Positions 5,852-6,275 of a stretch of DNA of 6,275 nucleotides are shown here, one piece after another. The translations under genes were made by a program, and so were the position numbers. How positions within the stretch are numbered: position 1 is the first letter of the stretch; each line of letters starts with the position of its first letter. Under the pieces are notes generated by a model, which worked only from the letters and a program-made list of their open reading frames with translations, was not told where the DNA came from and did no database searches. Location: positions 1 through 6,275 of the forward strand of contig JAUSEJ010000871.1 in assembly GCA_030650265.1 (NCBI GenBank), in the 5' to 3' direction. The DNA comes from Dehalococcoidia bacterium. GTDB lineage: Bacteria > Chloroflexota > Dehalococcoidia > JACPQF01.

Positions 5852-5981
5852 CGCCAATCCGGGTTCGTCACTGGCGGGTTTTGCCCGGCTGAAGCCTCAA
5901 GTCCGGTTGGCGGCTGGAACCAAAGATCTCCAGGACTTGAGTCCGCTGAAAAAAGCCCTGTTTCAAAAATCGGTGGGGTAG
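5829..5981 (+). CDS. Possible 50-codon ORF overlapping the glycosyltransferase 3' end
   Basis: An ATG at 5829, inside the last codons of the glycosyltransferase and in another frame, opens 50 codons (MTAGYAGSANPGSSLAGF...) to a TAG at 5979-5981. It is preceded by AGGAAGAGGA, an excellent Shine-Dalgarno match. However, that purine run also encodes the basic Arg-Lys-Arg tail of the enzyme, so it may be accidental. The product has no recognised motif, signal or membrane segment, and the frame contains the inverted repeat at 5896-5941. It could be a coupled small gene, the remnant of the next gene, or nothing. Confidence 0.25.
   Translation: MTAGYAGSANPGSSLAGFARLKPQVRLAAGTKDLQDLSPLKKALFQKSVG
5896..5941. 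repeat. Perfect 9-bp inverted repeat
   Basis: CTCAAGTCC (5896-5904) and GGACTTGAG (5933-5941) are exact complements separated by 28 bp. A smaller GGTT/AACC pair (5905-5908 with 5918-5921) can stack inside, giving a branched hairpin about 45 bp past the glycosyltransferase stop. No T-tract follows, so a simple intrinsic terminator is unlikely. Operator or RNA-processing roles remain open. Confidence 0.4.
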
Positions 5982-5988
5982 CAGCGAC

Positions 5989-6037
5989 AGAAAACGGCCT
6001 GATCCGTGGGGCTGTCCCTGTTGGATCCCCGTTTTCT
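5989..6037. terminator. Hairpin with A-rich/T-rich arms, possible operon terminator
   Basis: AGAAAACGG (5989-5997) pairs perfectly with CCGTTTTCT (6029-6037). Inside it, after a small internal loop, GATCC (6001-6005) pairs with GGATC (6023-6027) around a 17-nt loop. The 3' arm carries GTTTTCT, so the hairpin could help end the operon transcript, though the T-run is inside the stem rather than after it. It could also be a mobile-element remnant. The word GTGGGGCT occurs in the loop (6006) and again at 6046. Confidence 0.4.
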
Positions 6038-6150
6038 ACCCTATTGTGGGGCTCCGTTTCGCCTGTATTCAACATTTCGATCTTATTTCAGAGGGCTCCT
6101 GACTGAGCCAGAGGGTCGTTTCTGGCATGAATACGCTCCCGCATCTCGAA

Positions 6151-6275
6151 TGGGCGCAATACCGGTTGCCACCTGCCAAGTGTCACGTCAGGCTGTTTCT
6201 TCAGCAAACCCCTGTTCCACCATCGCCGCTCCGGCGATTCGCCTGTCAGTCAGGAGACGTAGCAAAGATGATCGG
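6151..6275 (+). pseudogene. Decayed duplicate of the glycosyltransferase 3' region (cut by right edge)
   Basis: This stretch aligns with 5668-5787, the part of the GT2 gene encoding about residues 264-303. Shared words include GTCAGGCTG/ATCAGGCTG, AGCAAAC.CCTG, GCGATTCGCCTG, GAGACGT.GCAAAGATG and the final GATGATCGG. It is not translatable as the enzyme: besides other indels, TCAG is tandemly doubled at 6246-6253, shifting the frame. Removing one TCAG restores LSGDVAKMIG, matching LTGDVAKMIG of the intact enzyme. Similarity is lost upstream of about 6150, so the 5' part has gone or never arrived. The alignment reaches the window edge and probably continues. Confidence 0.75.

Noticed and set aside
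6089..6115. Direct repeat CAGAGGG with a 5-bp GGCTC/GAGCC hairpin
   Set aside because: It is too short to tell from chance, and no T-tract or gene end is next to it.

Overview
The window looks like a bacterial chromosome fragment. Gene density is low on the left and there is a compact + strand block on the right. Four complete genes are well supported, plus one partial gene running off the left edge and one decayed gene fragment at the right edge. The gene content (a Crp/Fnr regulator, a lipoprotein cupredoxin, a membrane protein ending in a cytoplasmic double-CxxC zinc ribbon, and a GT2 glycosyltransferase with C-terminal membrane segments) and the GC-rich genes set in visibly less GC-rich spacers would fit Chloroflexota such as a Dehalococcoidia-like lineage. 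This placement is an inference from style, with no marker gene to prove it.

Left part (1-1740): the 5' third of an EcoRI-family adenine methyltransferase lies on the minus strand. It sits about 300 bp downstream of a near-consensus promoter, with three adjacent small palindromes between them. About 1.1 kb without a convincing gene follows. This stretch carries the first copy of a diverged direct repeat of about 250 bp.

Middle (1636-2975): a promoter, a good ribosome binding site and a small secreted type-1 copper lipoprotein are followed by a hairpin, then the second copy of the same repeat. The cupredoxin gene is therefore bracketed by two related non-coding blocks. The rest of the spacer up to the next gene shows nothing convincing except a possible operator/promoter.

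Right part (2976-6275): a Crp/Fnr-type regulator is followed by a perfect TTGACA-N17-TATATT-type promoter. That promoter is straddled by an interrupted palindrome. Its roughly 90-120 nt leader contains a twice-repeated 11-mer able to pair with a Shine-Dalgarno-like AGAAGGA. The promoter should drive a two-gene operon: the zinc-ribbon membrane protein and, 13 bp later, a membrane-associated GT2 glycosyltransferase. The most economical reading is an envelope/exopolysaccharide-type unit controlled locally by the regulator, but its function and the regulator-operon link are inferred. Beyond the glycosyltransferase lie a possible overlapping 50-codon ORF, two perfect-armed inverted repeats, and a frameshifted duplicate of the glycosyltransferase 3' end cut by the window edge.

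No rRNA, tRNA, CRISPR array or intact mobile element was seen. The most interesting points are the structured leader and operator region at 3672-3807, the repeats flanking the cupredoxin gene, and the decayed tandem glycosyltransferase copy.
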